A stretch of DNA of 64,000 nucleotides from NCBI GenBank assembly GCA_010094045.1, contig ML986610.1:62001-126000 (forward strand), read 5' to 3'. Position 1 is the stretch's first letter. Every line of letters starts with the position of its first letter. The DNA is from Lojkania enalia. Taxonomy: Eukaryota > Ascomycota > Dothideomycetes > Pleosporales. Shown here in pieces: positions 34,177 to 45,192 of this stretch. The notes under the pieces are model-generated. The model saw only the letters and a list, made by a program, of their open reading frames with translations. It was not told where the DNA came from and did not search any database. The position numbers and the translations under genes are program-made.

Positions 34177-35612
34177 ATACAATCGAAGTGGAGCCATCAA
34201 TGCAATAAGTAGGCCAGGGAACGTCATGAGCGCACTTCGTACCAAAGTAAGCTCTTTGAGAATCCAGCGGTCATGGGTCAATCTAATGTTCGAGATTTGG
34301 GCTGTTTTGCTGCAACATGCTACCACCTCAAGAGGTAGGTCCAAGAATTCCGCCACAGTTGTAGAGAATTTCTTGGAGTATTATTCCTGTACTGTGTTTG
34401 TGCAATCGGATGCTGCGCTGCATGGCACAAAATGATCAATACTTGTCGAGGGGCCATTGATAAGTTTGGAATTAGGTTTGCTTGCACAATGCAGATAGAA
34501 CCAGGCTGAGTAATAGCCATTATTGATAAGCGGGATTGGGCTTTGACATGCGATCACGTGCAACTAGTGAAGCGATTTATAACTTTCTCTTCTGTTGTAC
34601 ACAAAAGCTCATTTGCTATCACTTCAATAGCAAGATTATGATCAGATCAAGTTCGCCATTGGGCGTTTCTACAGAGCCGTGCAACCCTATTCCACCGGTT
34701 GTAACAAGTCTGTCCTATAACCTAAGCGTATATACAAGTTCTTAGTTCATGTACCTGCTACTCTTAACTTCGATGTGCCTCTTGCCTGCAGAGATCTGAC
34801 CCTGGATACATGTAATAGGCTAGCACAGAATAGTAGCAGGAATACCTCTACAAAGACCATGCTTCTCGTAAGCTATTATTATAGATAACATGATTCTTTT
34901 TGTGTAGAGAAGATTTTGATTTTTGAAGTTTTCTGTAACAGCCAGGCAATGTAACAAGCCTGTTGAAACAAGTATACATCAATACATGGACACTATTTTA
35001 GTGTGCCAATATGAGGATGTAGCAGACCTCTGATATTTTCGTCGACAAATCGCGACAAGTACCAGGAGATTCCCTTTTGGGTTCCGAAATCGCCATTTCT
35101 GTCGCCGTAATTTCAACGGCGGTGGAATCGAAAACTCTGAGCAGTATTAGTAGCTGTATCAAGATCATGTGGAACGTCATGCAACAGGTAGTCCCCTTGG
35201 ATAAAAGTAATACTTACCACCCAAGAGATTTCTAACTCGTGCAACACCCACATGGAAGCCGTATTGACTTCATCCTAATCAAGTAGTACTTGTCCAAGAG
35301 CCAGTTGGCTGGCTATATCTAGCGGTACGTGTCTGCAAGAGGGCATATGGGATGTGTGTCCTTGAGCTCGATTCGTGACAACGACGTCACACTGACATAG
35401 CGCTGCAGATAGTGCGGGTAATTCCAAGAGCTGTTGGAAGATCGTTGTTCACGTATGGTGAGTCTTTTTAGTAAAAGACGTAGTGACAGGCTAGTCATGT
35501 GGACTTTCTCTGGAGGTCACCATGGCAGGGGCCCCATAGGAACGATCATATCGAGGCCAGAATCGTTGACTGGGGAGCTAAGAGGGAGAACTGCAATCCA
35601 AAGGATAATTTT
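34177..35612. other. Intergenic region, no gene recognised
   Basis: AT-rich flank of the ankyrin pseudogene. Short open frames only. Confidence 0.5.
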
Positions 35613-37174
35613 TCACCTTTTTTTCTTGGTTTTTAGGTGCGAGGGACGCGATAACGGTGGGTTTTCGTTAGAGACGTGGGAGACTAAGCCGCTGTCTCTT
35701 CGTTTCGGGAGGACCTGGGCGCTTTTGGTGGTGCGGTGTTTCTTCCTTGTCTTACTTTCCGGTTCGAATGCAGGTTGCTTAGACCCTGTTGCACGTTGGG
35801 TAGTGCCTTTTACCCTGGGCAAGTTCAAGGACAGCTTCGAAGAAGCCCTATTTGACTGTGACCTCCCAACCTTTGTGGTGCCAGGGATAGGACTGGGCTG
35901 ATTCGGTTCGTCGTCGCTATAGTCTTCTATTAGGTGACGTAACACCTTCGCTGCAGCGCGATAGCCGCGGTCACGATAGCGAATAGCAGGCCAGGTTGAC
36001 TGCACTGCACGATGAGTTGTCAGTATCGATGACGCGTTGTTCTGGGTTTAAGGGGATGAGCGCACGTATCAGTTGATTGGGAGCCGAGACTCGAACATAG
36101 CTATCGTCCGAACTCCTCTGCTCAACGTCCGCCCCATCTTCACATTCATATTCTCCATCTTCAACCTCGCTTGCCTCGGACAGTCCTTCTTCGTCATCGT
36201 CCCCTGCGTCCTCTTCTTCTTCTGACCCATCTTGCGATGAGTCTTCGTCCTCGTCCTCTTCGTCCTCGCCTTCATCCTCGCCGTCTTCCTCGCTTTCCAA
36301 TGCCTCATCCATTCCTCCACAATGATCGAGGTCAAGGCGACTGAGCTCATAGTCTAACTCATCCGCCTGATCCCACTCCTTCCCGATCGCAAGATCATTG
36401 CGCACTTTGTCATCTTCAACAACCAAGAACCTAGTGCTCTTCATCTTTGGACCTTGTCGGCTTATATCCGATTCTTCCCATGCAAGGCGGATAGATTCGT
36501 CCGGATCAGGAGTTAAACGATGACGTTTAATGATGCTGACAGAAATGTAGCTTCGAGCATTCTGGCAATAGTAGGCTTTCACAACTTCGGGGCCAGTGTA
36601 GGAGGCGTGGTAGACGTTCACGTTGAACATCTCCCCTTCATCCTGTAGACAGTCTAATCAGTAATGAACCTCGAGCTTGTAGTGTCGCAAAGAGACCTAC
36701 GCCTTCGAGAGGACGCACCACCAAATCCTCCTCCCGAGCGGCCTCATCGCGGTCCTGCTCGGCCCTCCCCTCGCTCTGACCGTCGCATTCGGTCGTGGCA
36801 GGACTCTGCACTGGCGTTGTCTGGCCGTGCTTTATCTGTGTATGGAGTGTCGGTTGATGAAGAGGTGGACTGAGGTCCGCGAATCGATTTGGTGACTTGG
36901 TGACGTAGATGTATAGGTCGCAATGGTCTGCGGGATCGAGGAGATCGAAGTGGTTTCTAGGGAGGCAACGGTCGCGGAGGTGACTTCGGAGTATCCGAAC
37001 AATGTCCTTATGGGAGTCCAACGAGTCTCCTTTCCACAATGCAAACTCAATCGCTTCCTGAGCGTGTGCCTTGAGTCGTTCCTTAAGTTTTGCTTCGTCC
37101 TCCGGTGGTTCTCTTGTATCCGGGCGCTTTGATTTGCGCTTTCCCTTCTTAGCCTTCTGCAACGAGTCTTTCAT
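35613..37174 (-). CDS. Acidic protein of unknown function
   Basis: Three exons on the minus strand, 37174-36701, 36642-36066 and 36004-35613, give 480 aa. Both introns have plausible splice signals (GTAGGT..ACAG and GTGCGC..GCAG with a CTGAC branch site), and the phases agree. The N-terminus is basic and Lys-rich (QKAKKGKRKSKRP), followed by a predicted helical region of about 100 residues. The middle exon contains a globular-looking segment (EMFNVNVYHASYTGPEVVKA) and then a ~70-residue run dominated by Glu and Asp. The C-terminus is basic again (KTRKKHRTTK, HLKTKKKR). The charge pattern suggests a nuclear protein that could contact histones or nucleic acid. I do not recognise the family. Confidence 0.7.
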
Positions 37175-37760
37175 GTCGCGAATACCAGGTCATGCCGTGC
37201 GGCGAGCGATGAGGCGGTGTCCCTGTGCAGGCGTCAATAGCTCATGCAGCCGGGTGACAGTGGTGCATGCTTCGGGCAAGGCTGAGCGAGCGATCACTGG
37301 CGCGCGGCCAGGCTAGCGGAGAAATGATAGTGCACAGCGTAGACGACAGAGTATGGATAGGATTAATGGGCAGCAGGCGGCAAATGCGTAGATTGCACGA
37401 GCTGCGCAAGCACAGCGGGGAGTTACGCGTGCTCTTTTGGGCTGCAAGCGGCCTGAGTCCGGTCAATTCTATTGGGTTTAGTGTGTGGCTGCTAAGGCGG
37501 CAGGCAAACCTGAGACTGGTCACGTATTAACGATAATACCTGCCGAGGGAATCCCAACCACCCACACCAGGTCCTAGCACCGCAGGATCTCGAAATAACC
37601 CCTGCCCTCCCGGATCGCACTTGTTCACGAGTCTGGGGTTAGATGCTGTGGGCTGGTAGCAAGAACAAGACACTTTGGCAATTATCGTGGTTACACATTG
37701 TCTGGTTCAAAGTCACTGTATCCTTTCTCAACTCCACCATCTTCTCCCGTAAACTACAGT
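37175..37760. other. Intergenic region
   Basis: Between two minus-strand genes; it contains the promoter of the acidic protein gene. No other coding signal was recognised. Confidence 0.5.
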
Positions 37761-38698
37761 TCACCTGTCCATCACCGTTGACCCGGACGCGATAGACTTG
37801 GACTTGCGCAGTCCGCCTGAGACAATTTCTTTAGAAGAAGTCTGCTGCTGTCGCCGCTCAGCTAGCTCCTTCGCTTTCCTCTCCACCTCCGCTCGGCGCT
37901 CCTCGATGGCAACTTTCTCAGCTTGCTTCACGGCCTGTTAGCCAAAGCGAGCGTGCACAGGAGTGCTCCGCTTACAGAAACCTTGTTCTGGACTACAAGG
38001 AGGATTTCGTCACCCTCATTGCGGTCGAACAGTGCAAAAGGATGTCCCCATTTCCGAACGAATTGTCGTCCGAGTATGAGAGCATCTACTGGAAATCTAT
38101 CTGGGGCAACTAAGAAATCATCATGACATGACTTGTCCGCGCGGCCCACCAAAGTCATTGATACTCGGTGGGTGGCCTCGAACTCCTCTCCATTGTGCGT
38201 CTTGTACTTCTCGGGCACTGTCATTTTATGTATAGGAAGCGCCAACTCACTGGCGTCCGACTTGGAGATCCAGTTCGGGCCGCTGCCAGTGTCTTCCTTG
38301 ACGTTGACCCGATCGAGACGACCACAGCGTTTGGAAATGGTCTGCGCGATATAGAAGGCGCCATGATCAGCCTTACAGCCTTCATGACAAGGACACTATG
38401 GAATGTACAACTTAGCAATCCTGCCCTTTACCTGATTGTTTCGTCGGCTTACGTTCACTTGTGCAGTGATAATCATTTCGTCTGACTGGATCGTTCTTTC
38501 CAGTAGGCTGTGGGATGCCTGGTCTTTGTTTTTCTGCTTCTTCCTCGCTTTGACAGCCTTCAATTTCTTCCGGTATGTTGAATTAGGCTTTATTCCCATA
38601 ACAACACGAGAGAAGTGTAAATATCTTTCACGATCTTCTTCCACCTTCTCTATCTCTTCAGATTCATACTCGCTGTCGGATGGCGGTTCCTCGGCCAT
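37761..38698 (-). CDS. Retropepsin-like aspartic protease-fold protein
   Basis: Three exons on the minus strand, 38698-38432, 38395-37976 and 37934-37761, give 286 aa. The start is the ATG of MAEEPPSDSEYESEE; an in-frame open stretch lies upstream. The N-terminal third is charged (coiled coil and Lys-rich). A Cys cluster (CPCHEGC) then precedes a single retropepsin-like domain. Its active-site motif is DTGSGPNWIS with Asp at about residue 124, and the typical downstream hydrophobic-Leu-Gly motif appears as VDALILGRQF. The C-terminus is a predicted helix rich in Ala, Glu, Lys and Arg, ending with a Ser-rich tail. Such single-domain proteins resemble the protease of retroelements, but no reverse transcriptase or integrase is nearby and the gene has introns, so it looks domesticated. 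Enzyme activity is unproven. Confidence 0.72.
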
Positions 38699-39308
38699 GG
38701 TTTGAATACCGTAGTAACGTTGCTGTCGTGACCAAGCCAAGCTAGTTGTACATGTGTGCGCGCAAGGCTCGCAGGAGAAGGAAAACGCATCGAGAGGGCT
38801 GCCTAGGGCGTCAGTCAAATACCCCTCAAAAACTCACCCAGGGCTGGAGGGAATCATGATTGGGCAGATATTGGGAATGCTGCTGCGAACCTTGGTGTGG
38901 TTTCATTATTCGCCGGCAGTCCTCTTACTTCGTTATCCTGCAGGGATCCCCGCATCGCGTACTTGATAAGCGACTGCTCGTGGGTGTAACAACGAGAGTT
39001 GCCTCGTGGCTGTACCTTCTTGTGGTCTTGTAGTCGGTAAAAGGAATACTGTGCTTTGCTAATGCAGGACAGTACTCTTTCTTAAGTACGTCCAAGGCGC
39101 ATGTTACATGTCTGCCTCAGTTACACTTTGTGTAAGAAGATGTTGCAGTCCGTTGCATAGTCAGGCTCTTCGCATGCGAGTACACCAATTTACCTAACGG
39201 GGCTCACCGGTCGGCTTTGCGCTGGCCTCGCACATATCACCATTACTTTTCCGCCTCAACTTTCAGAATACGCCCTACGTGAAGCTTTTGGAACTAAAAA
39301 AAAAAAAA
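38699..39308. other. Divergent promoter region
   Basis: Between the retropepsin-like gene (-) and the DUF6594 gene (+). An A-run ends at the plus-strand start codon. No gene recognised. Confidence 0.5.
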
Positions 39309-40264
39309 ATGGAAGGCTATAGAAAGGTTACCGCACTTATGAGCACATATCCGGAGTTCGCGATTTTGCGCAGTTTCCGCTCGCTCAACATGCAGAATTT
39401 ACTGTACCTCCAAGCCGAGCTTACACATCTAGAAGCAGAACTGCGCCACCAAGCAGCGAAAGACGTTGCGAGCGGGAAAAGTCCGGACCATGAACATGAT
39501 TGGTGGAGTCTTGCACAAGGATATGAGGACGGCAATGCGAAGCAATGGAGCATTGCGCTTGAAATTCGGGGAAAGCTCGAGAAATACAGTGCGAGTTGAC
39601 TTGGCGCCTGTCCTAAGTATGTCACTAACGAAGTCCTGTAGACGAGGCATTGCTGCGGCAATCTGCAATATTAAACCTTGAGCATCCAGCGAAGTACAAC
39701 CTCCAAACTTTGAGGTGTTGGTTCGAACGACCACTAATGGGATCTTTTCCATTGTACGGCCTAGATCGCACCTCATGGGACAAGGAACACGAGCAGGACC
39801 TTGTAGGACTCCGTAATCAAAAACCCTCGGACATCTTGTCGCGATGCTTCTCGGAACGCATAATGCCAAACATTCATCACCTTCTGCCCGCAAAGCTCAA
39901 GCGTCCCGTGTCGGAACACCTTGGAGAAGGTCTCTACGAGTACAACGACTCAACACTTCGCTCGTTAGGCTGTATCGTAACGACAGTCATCGCTTCCATT
40001 CTTCCTTTGTGCTCCCTCGTGATTCTGTATGCCGTCAGATCAAATGGACTCCGCCTCGGTATCATTATCATCTTGTCGGCCCTATTTTCACTGTCACTTG
40101 CACTGATGACGACAGCACGGAATATTGAGATATTTGCTGCTACTTCAGCGTAAGTGCTAGATCTTCTCTACAGGTGGTTCAACTGACATACCCGGCCCTA
40201 CAGGTTCGCTGCCGTCAACGTTGTGTACCTGACTAATGGAGCCCCGAGCTCGCTGTCGAGTTAG
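39309..40264 (+). CDS. DUF6594-family membrane protein
   Basis: Exons 39309-39588, 39642-40149 and 40204-40264 give 282 aa, with all phases consistent. The start is the first ATG, directly after an A-run. The N-terminal part has the family pattern YPEFAILRSFRSLNMQNLLYL followed by QAELTHLEAEL, then KYNEALLRQSAILNLEHP across the first splice junction and a FERPLMGSFPLYGLD segment. Three hydrophobic helices lie at the C-terminus (TTVIASILPLCSLVILYAV, LGIIIILSALFSLSLAL, FAAVNVVYL). This is the usual architecture of a large fungal family with no known function; it often occurs near HET and NLR genes. Confidence 0.85.
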
Positions 40265-41310
40265 TCTGAACTCAATCTCGACAAATATGAGTGTCAACGG
40301 CTTCAAAACTGTACATAGTCTGCTTAAACATCTTCACAACGCCGTAGGCTTCTTGCAAAGATATAAGAATGTGATAGGGATTTGGCGAGTCTACTGAGTA
40401 CGATCTCCTACTACCGTACGGGAGCAAGTTATCCGGTTGCAGGTTGTATCGGATACCGTCGCACGATATCAAATCACGCTGGATATCAGCTGATATACCC
40501 TTCCTTATATACATAAATATGGCCTACTGGCCATCCTCAATCAATCAGTTCAGCTCCTCATCTCCCTCCCTGAGACAAGATTCGCCTCTCACCACAAAGA
40601 AAGTATAGACCCCAAAGAATAACCTCAAGAGACGACAAGTTACCTACAAACCAATCACACTCTACCTTCACGAGAGCAATCAGCCCCCGCTGTATATAGC
40701 TATTCTGTCAGCATCCTTTTCGGAATCAAGGTCCCCCTCCTCAGCTCCTATCGAGTTAGGTTGCTTTAAATTATTCTAATGTTTGAACCTTAAGCCAGCA
40801 TATGTACTTGGGCTTAGGATGACACCAGTATGGAGAAGACGAATGAACACTAGCTACGTATGAGAAGGTTTAGGTACGGCATCTGGTGAGGAATTAGTCA
40901 CTTTTCCTGTAAGGCCTCAAACTTGCTCTCTATATGTTTAATGTTTGGAAAGATCCAAAACAATACAATTCAGAATGAGGCTGACATTACTCAATGATAA
41001 CTCTATATCAGAAATAGTTTCCATCTCTTCTTCTTTTTCGAAGGCTTCACGCCCAGATCTTCAAAAACAAAGTACCTGTGCAAATAATGGAAGACGGTGA
41101 TCCAATGCCACCATTCGTCGTCCTACATTGGACGCCGTGGGAAATATTTAGGCTTGCTAATTATTGTCTAAAATAATCAAATGAGCCTTGCAATGGCGAT
41201 AAAAAATACTCTATGCCCAGTCTCTGAGACAATTTGAGTTTGCGATTAAAGCCGACGACTTTCGAAATGGAAGCTGCAAGAAAATGAGACATTCGGGCAG
41301 AAATATCACT
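40265..41310. other. Intergenic region, no gene recognised
   Basis: The DUF6594 3' flank followed by AT-rich DNA. No coding signature. Confidence 0.5.
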
Positions 41311-41586
41311 TCAATGTGACATTGGACCTATCGGCGGCAGGCCTACAATATGCGACACCGCCTTAGACGCCTGTAGGGCTTTATACAGGTTGGTTCGAAC
41401 CCCAAATTCCTTCCCATCGAGGACTATCTCCCGTTCAACCGCTAGCCGACCCCAAGCATAGCTCAGTGCGACGAAAGATGGGCATGCTGAAATTGGATAG
41501 ACTTCGAGATCGCATTCGATTGAGGAGCCCTCTCCTTGCTGCAAGGTAAGCAAATGGATGCAGGAAGCCTCCTTGTCAAGTGGCAA
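41311..41586 (-). pseudogene. Truncated HET-domain fragment
   Basis: The minus strand encodes YLPLDKEASCIHLLTLQQGE, then CPSFVALSYAWGRLAVEREI and GKEFGVRTNLYKALQA. This is the N-terminal start of a HET domain of the common ankyrin-less class. There is no ATG in frame (a TAA lies a few codons upstream), and the rest of the HET domain (WIDALCINQ-type motifs) is absent downstream. It is a fragment left by deletion or insertion rather than a functional gene. Confidence 0.7.
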
Positions 41587-42199
41587 GTATGAGCGTTAGT
41601 ATTTTTGAGACATTTCGACGGAAATCGCTCGCATAAGTGCGTGTCGGGTTCTAGCAGATCAACCCAGGAATGGTGCCATTTGAAGGAAGAGAGAAAATGT
41701 TATGCTCAGTGGGGGCGCTGTGCGACAGGGTAAAGTATTGATATGCTCTCGATTGGGGATTAGACTGCATAGGCCTGCGAAGACGTAATGTAATGAGTTG
41801 TTCTTCGTGGAACACGATAAAGCTCGGATATTATGCGCTCTGCGCCACAGCTGAGATGGTTAGAACACGACAGATTCTTCTGGCGGTGCACTAAATTGGG
41901 ACCGTTGGCGTGTCAACCCCGGCATTTTTAAATCATAGATGGGCATCAAATCACCATAGAAGGCCAACGAATTTGAAAAGCCGGCCGCCTCGCTCGGGTA
42001 AGATCTCTACATGTCTAAGGCTAGCAGGCTTTTCAGCGGGATGCACGGCCATCCCGGTGAAAACAAGGCTGTGCAGAGTGTGGAGTGATACTTTCTAGCG
42101 CGTTCAAAAGCAAATTGTGGTACCTAAGGTTAGATAAAGCTGTGGGACTTGGGTTGGCCAGCTTGCCAAGACTTCACACAGCTACAGGTAGTACTACAA

Positions 42200-42668
42200 T
42201 AATTATATGAGGCATGCAGCATATTTTACAGTAGCCAGGATAGTTATACACTTCTATTAGAGGTCCTAATTAGCGTGATGACCTTTAGCGCGGCGACCTT
42301 AGCGCAATCGCGAGCGTGACAGCGTAGATAAGGTTAGTAATGACTTTCTAGCATTGTAGTCAGGCTCTAAGGGTTAAGCAAGACCCTTTTATGTATTACA
42401 AGTAGCAAAAGTTTGCTAGTAGTGCTGTAGCAGAGGAGTACTGTTTGAACACAAAACAAGGTTTTCTGGCGAGTAGGTGTGACAGCAATAACGCCAATAT
42501 AATTTTTAGGTTTAAGTAGTTGCTGAGGTTTAGGAATATCTCTAGCATACGATTTATATAGAGATATAGTAAACATTTGTGTTTGCATGAATTTCAAATT
42601 GCTTGAAGTCGAAGTACCCCGCAGATTTCCGGTAGGGTGGGTTTTCCGGGCACGTAGGGAGGGACGTT
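42200..42668 (+). repeat. Repeat family B, copy 2
   Basis: Same orientation as 27770-28234. The terminal motifs CTTGAAGTCGAAGT at 42602-42615 and CACGTAGGGAGGGACGTT at 42651-42668 are identical to copy 1 and have identical spacing, while the interior is considerably diverged. Confidence 0.75.
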
Positions 42669-44049
42669 TGTTGACTATATTATAGTTTACACATGTCCGG
42701 TATTTGGAAGTGTAGCGTATCGCAACTAAAGCTTCTAACGCTATGACCAGAGTCGGTTGACCACACTCGCTAAGCATATCAGCTTGCCTGAGACTCTGAG
42801 AAATGCGATTTCCAATTCTACTTTGTATAGAAGTTGCATGAAATTTCTTAGAAACGGTATACTAAAACTGGCGGAGACAACCTTTCCGCCGGAGCCGTTA
42901 CTCCAGTCTTTGCCTCCTTCGTACTTGTCACACACTCACAGCATCTGGCCATAAGTTAGTGTATGTTTCCAGGTCATATAAGTCAGGGGTGATCCTATAT
43001 TCCCCTAACTAGATAGCCGTGATTAGCATCGTCAGAATTTTAAGTCTCTGGTAGCGATGCTTCGGGCATGCTGTTCAGCTCCATCCCCTACCTCGATTGG
43101 CTGTCAATTGTGACAACCAATAATAAAGCGTGTATTCGGTCATATAGCGGCTTGATATCATTTTTACAAAAGCCAGACTGGCGCTATTAGTACTATTACG
43201 CGATCATTCTCATGCGTGGCGGCTCTCGTCTCTTCGGGCGGACGAACCCTTCATTCCACCCACGATTCAGTGTCTAGGTTGTGCCTCAATCCTTATCGAG
43301 ATGTGAAGCTCTAGTGTTAGAGAATGACTTCCTTCCGGATAGTGAAAAAGGCTATTCAACCTCGTAGTCCGAAAGAAGAAATCGGTACTTTGCTCGGATA
43401 TGGGATACCTCATCCACGATGATGGAAGGCAAAACACATCGAAAAGGAAAGAAAGATAATCAAATCGCCGATATTGCGTGGGGGAAAAAATAATCAGCAT
43501 ATCTAGCGCCATTTGGGCTCAGTAACTCACAATAACAAGGGACGTCTTGAGGATGGGTAAGTGCATAGTTTTTATCGAAGCCCTGCCTAGCGTATATGTA
43601 GCCCCAATCTATGTTGTGCGACCATCTAATAGATCGGCGATATCAAAGTACAACGTGTTTCGGATCTTCACTCGAAACTACCGTAACCGGACTCGACATG
43701 CCGGAACTTCTACCACATCTCAGGGGTGCGATTTGTTGCAGGGTGATCAATATGTAATTGTTTGAGGATAACCCAAGAAGCATAGGAAGTATTTTGGCGA
43801 TGTATATCCGTCTAGAAGTAGCTAAAGAGAACGAGGCATCACAAAACCGCCTACTCTAAGGGGATTCATTCCCGTTGCATATACCGTCAGGAGATAATGA
43901 GGTATTGAGTTAGGATGCGTCATAGGGGTGATCTTCATGCATTTGACGGCTGGCTGTTAATGAAACATAGGTAGTCTTTGAATATCGAAGTATAAGAAGA
44001 GATTGTTCTGGCATACAGAAAACCAAAAAAAAAAAAAAATATTTTTTTT
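42669..44049. other. Intergenic region up to the assembly gap
   Basis: No gene recognised. Short open frames only; a homopolymer A-run followed by a T-run abuts the gap. Confidence 0.5.
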
Positions 44050-44149
44050 NNNNNNNNNNNNNNNNNNNNNNNNNNNNNNNNNNNNNNNNNNNNNNNNNNN
44101 NNNNNNNNNNNNNNNNNNNNNNNNNNNNNNNNNNNNNNNNNNNNNNNNN
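44050..44149. other. Assembly gap, exactly 100 N
   Basis: The N-run is flanked on both sides by A/T homopolymers. A length of 100 is the usual placeholder, so the true distance is unknown. Confidence 0.99.
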
Positions 44150-45192
44150 TTTTTTCCCCATAGTAGCGAAGCCCGGGGCTCGATTTAGACATCAATAAAG
44201 CATCATTTGCAATATTTCGCATCTTCTACTTCATTTTTCCAATACCATCATCTCTCTTTCTCTCTCTTCGTAATCAGAAAACATTTTCTCATCGCTCTTT
44301 TACAATTGAAACCTTCACCACCCTTCTTCTTTCCCTGCCCCTGGCCACTGCGAGCTTCAGTGCTCCAGCTCTTTGACCTGTCCTCTTCAAGGGCATAATC
44401 TACGAAGCCTGTGGTCTTAGTAACGAAAAAAAAAAAAAAAAAAAAAAAAAAAATTAGGATCTCCAATGAGTAAGTGACATTTGTTCTTTAGAAATATAGA
44501 ACAAACAATGAAACACTGATGTTTCCGACAATAGCTCTCCCGAGGCCGAGACTGGAGCTGTCGAGAGGGAAGGTCTGCCTGAGGGCAGCAACCCAAATGA
44601 TTTTTCGGTGTTCGACGGGGGTGGCTCGCCTATGGGTAACTGCCGTGAATAGAAGGTATAGTAAACTCCTATTCACATAGATTTCCCTAAAGCAACAGCC
44701 CGAATATATTCAAACCGCAGAAAAGTACCTTTATCTATATCTGCTAGATAACTAGTGTAAGTAATCAAGCTTATATATTAATTACGGAAAAGGATGGTTG
44801 GTAGATAGTAAAAAATAAACTTTGGAAGTATTAAACACCGCTTTAAAATATCGATGCTGGATTACCCCAAAAAGTTCCCCTACATCCACAACGAGGGTCC
44901 TATAGTAATCATGAACGTAAACTTGATACACTTTACACAAAAAGACGTCGAAACTTCAAGACCCAAAGTCCTGGTATCCAACTACTCTCGGCCTAGCGTG
45001 TCCGGAGAACTACTGGTCAGCATTTCGTAAGCGTACCCTTCATGGAATCAATTCCGCACTTATTCAACCCATCTTACAAACAGCCTCTACGCCCGAAATT
45101 TTCTCAAACGCCGAAAGAAACATAGCTGGGGCGTCCCGTTTGACCCGAGTTTAAAACAAAATGGACGCCCGTCCCCCCTCGTTTGACGGATC
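44150..45192. other. Intergenic region upstream of the dioxygenase
   Basis: Contains a 28-A run at 44426-44453. No gene recognised; the last few hundred bases presumably include the promoter. Confidence 0.5.

Noticed and set aside
41390..41403. GGTTCGAACC-like sequence resembling a tRNA T arm
   Set aside because: It lies inside the HET fragment (codons for FGVRTN), and no acceptor or anticodon stem can be formed around it.
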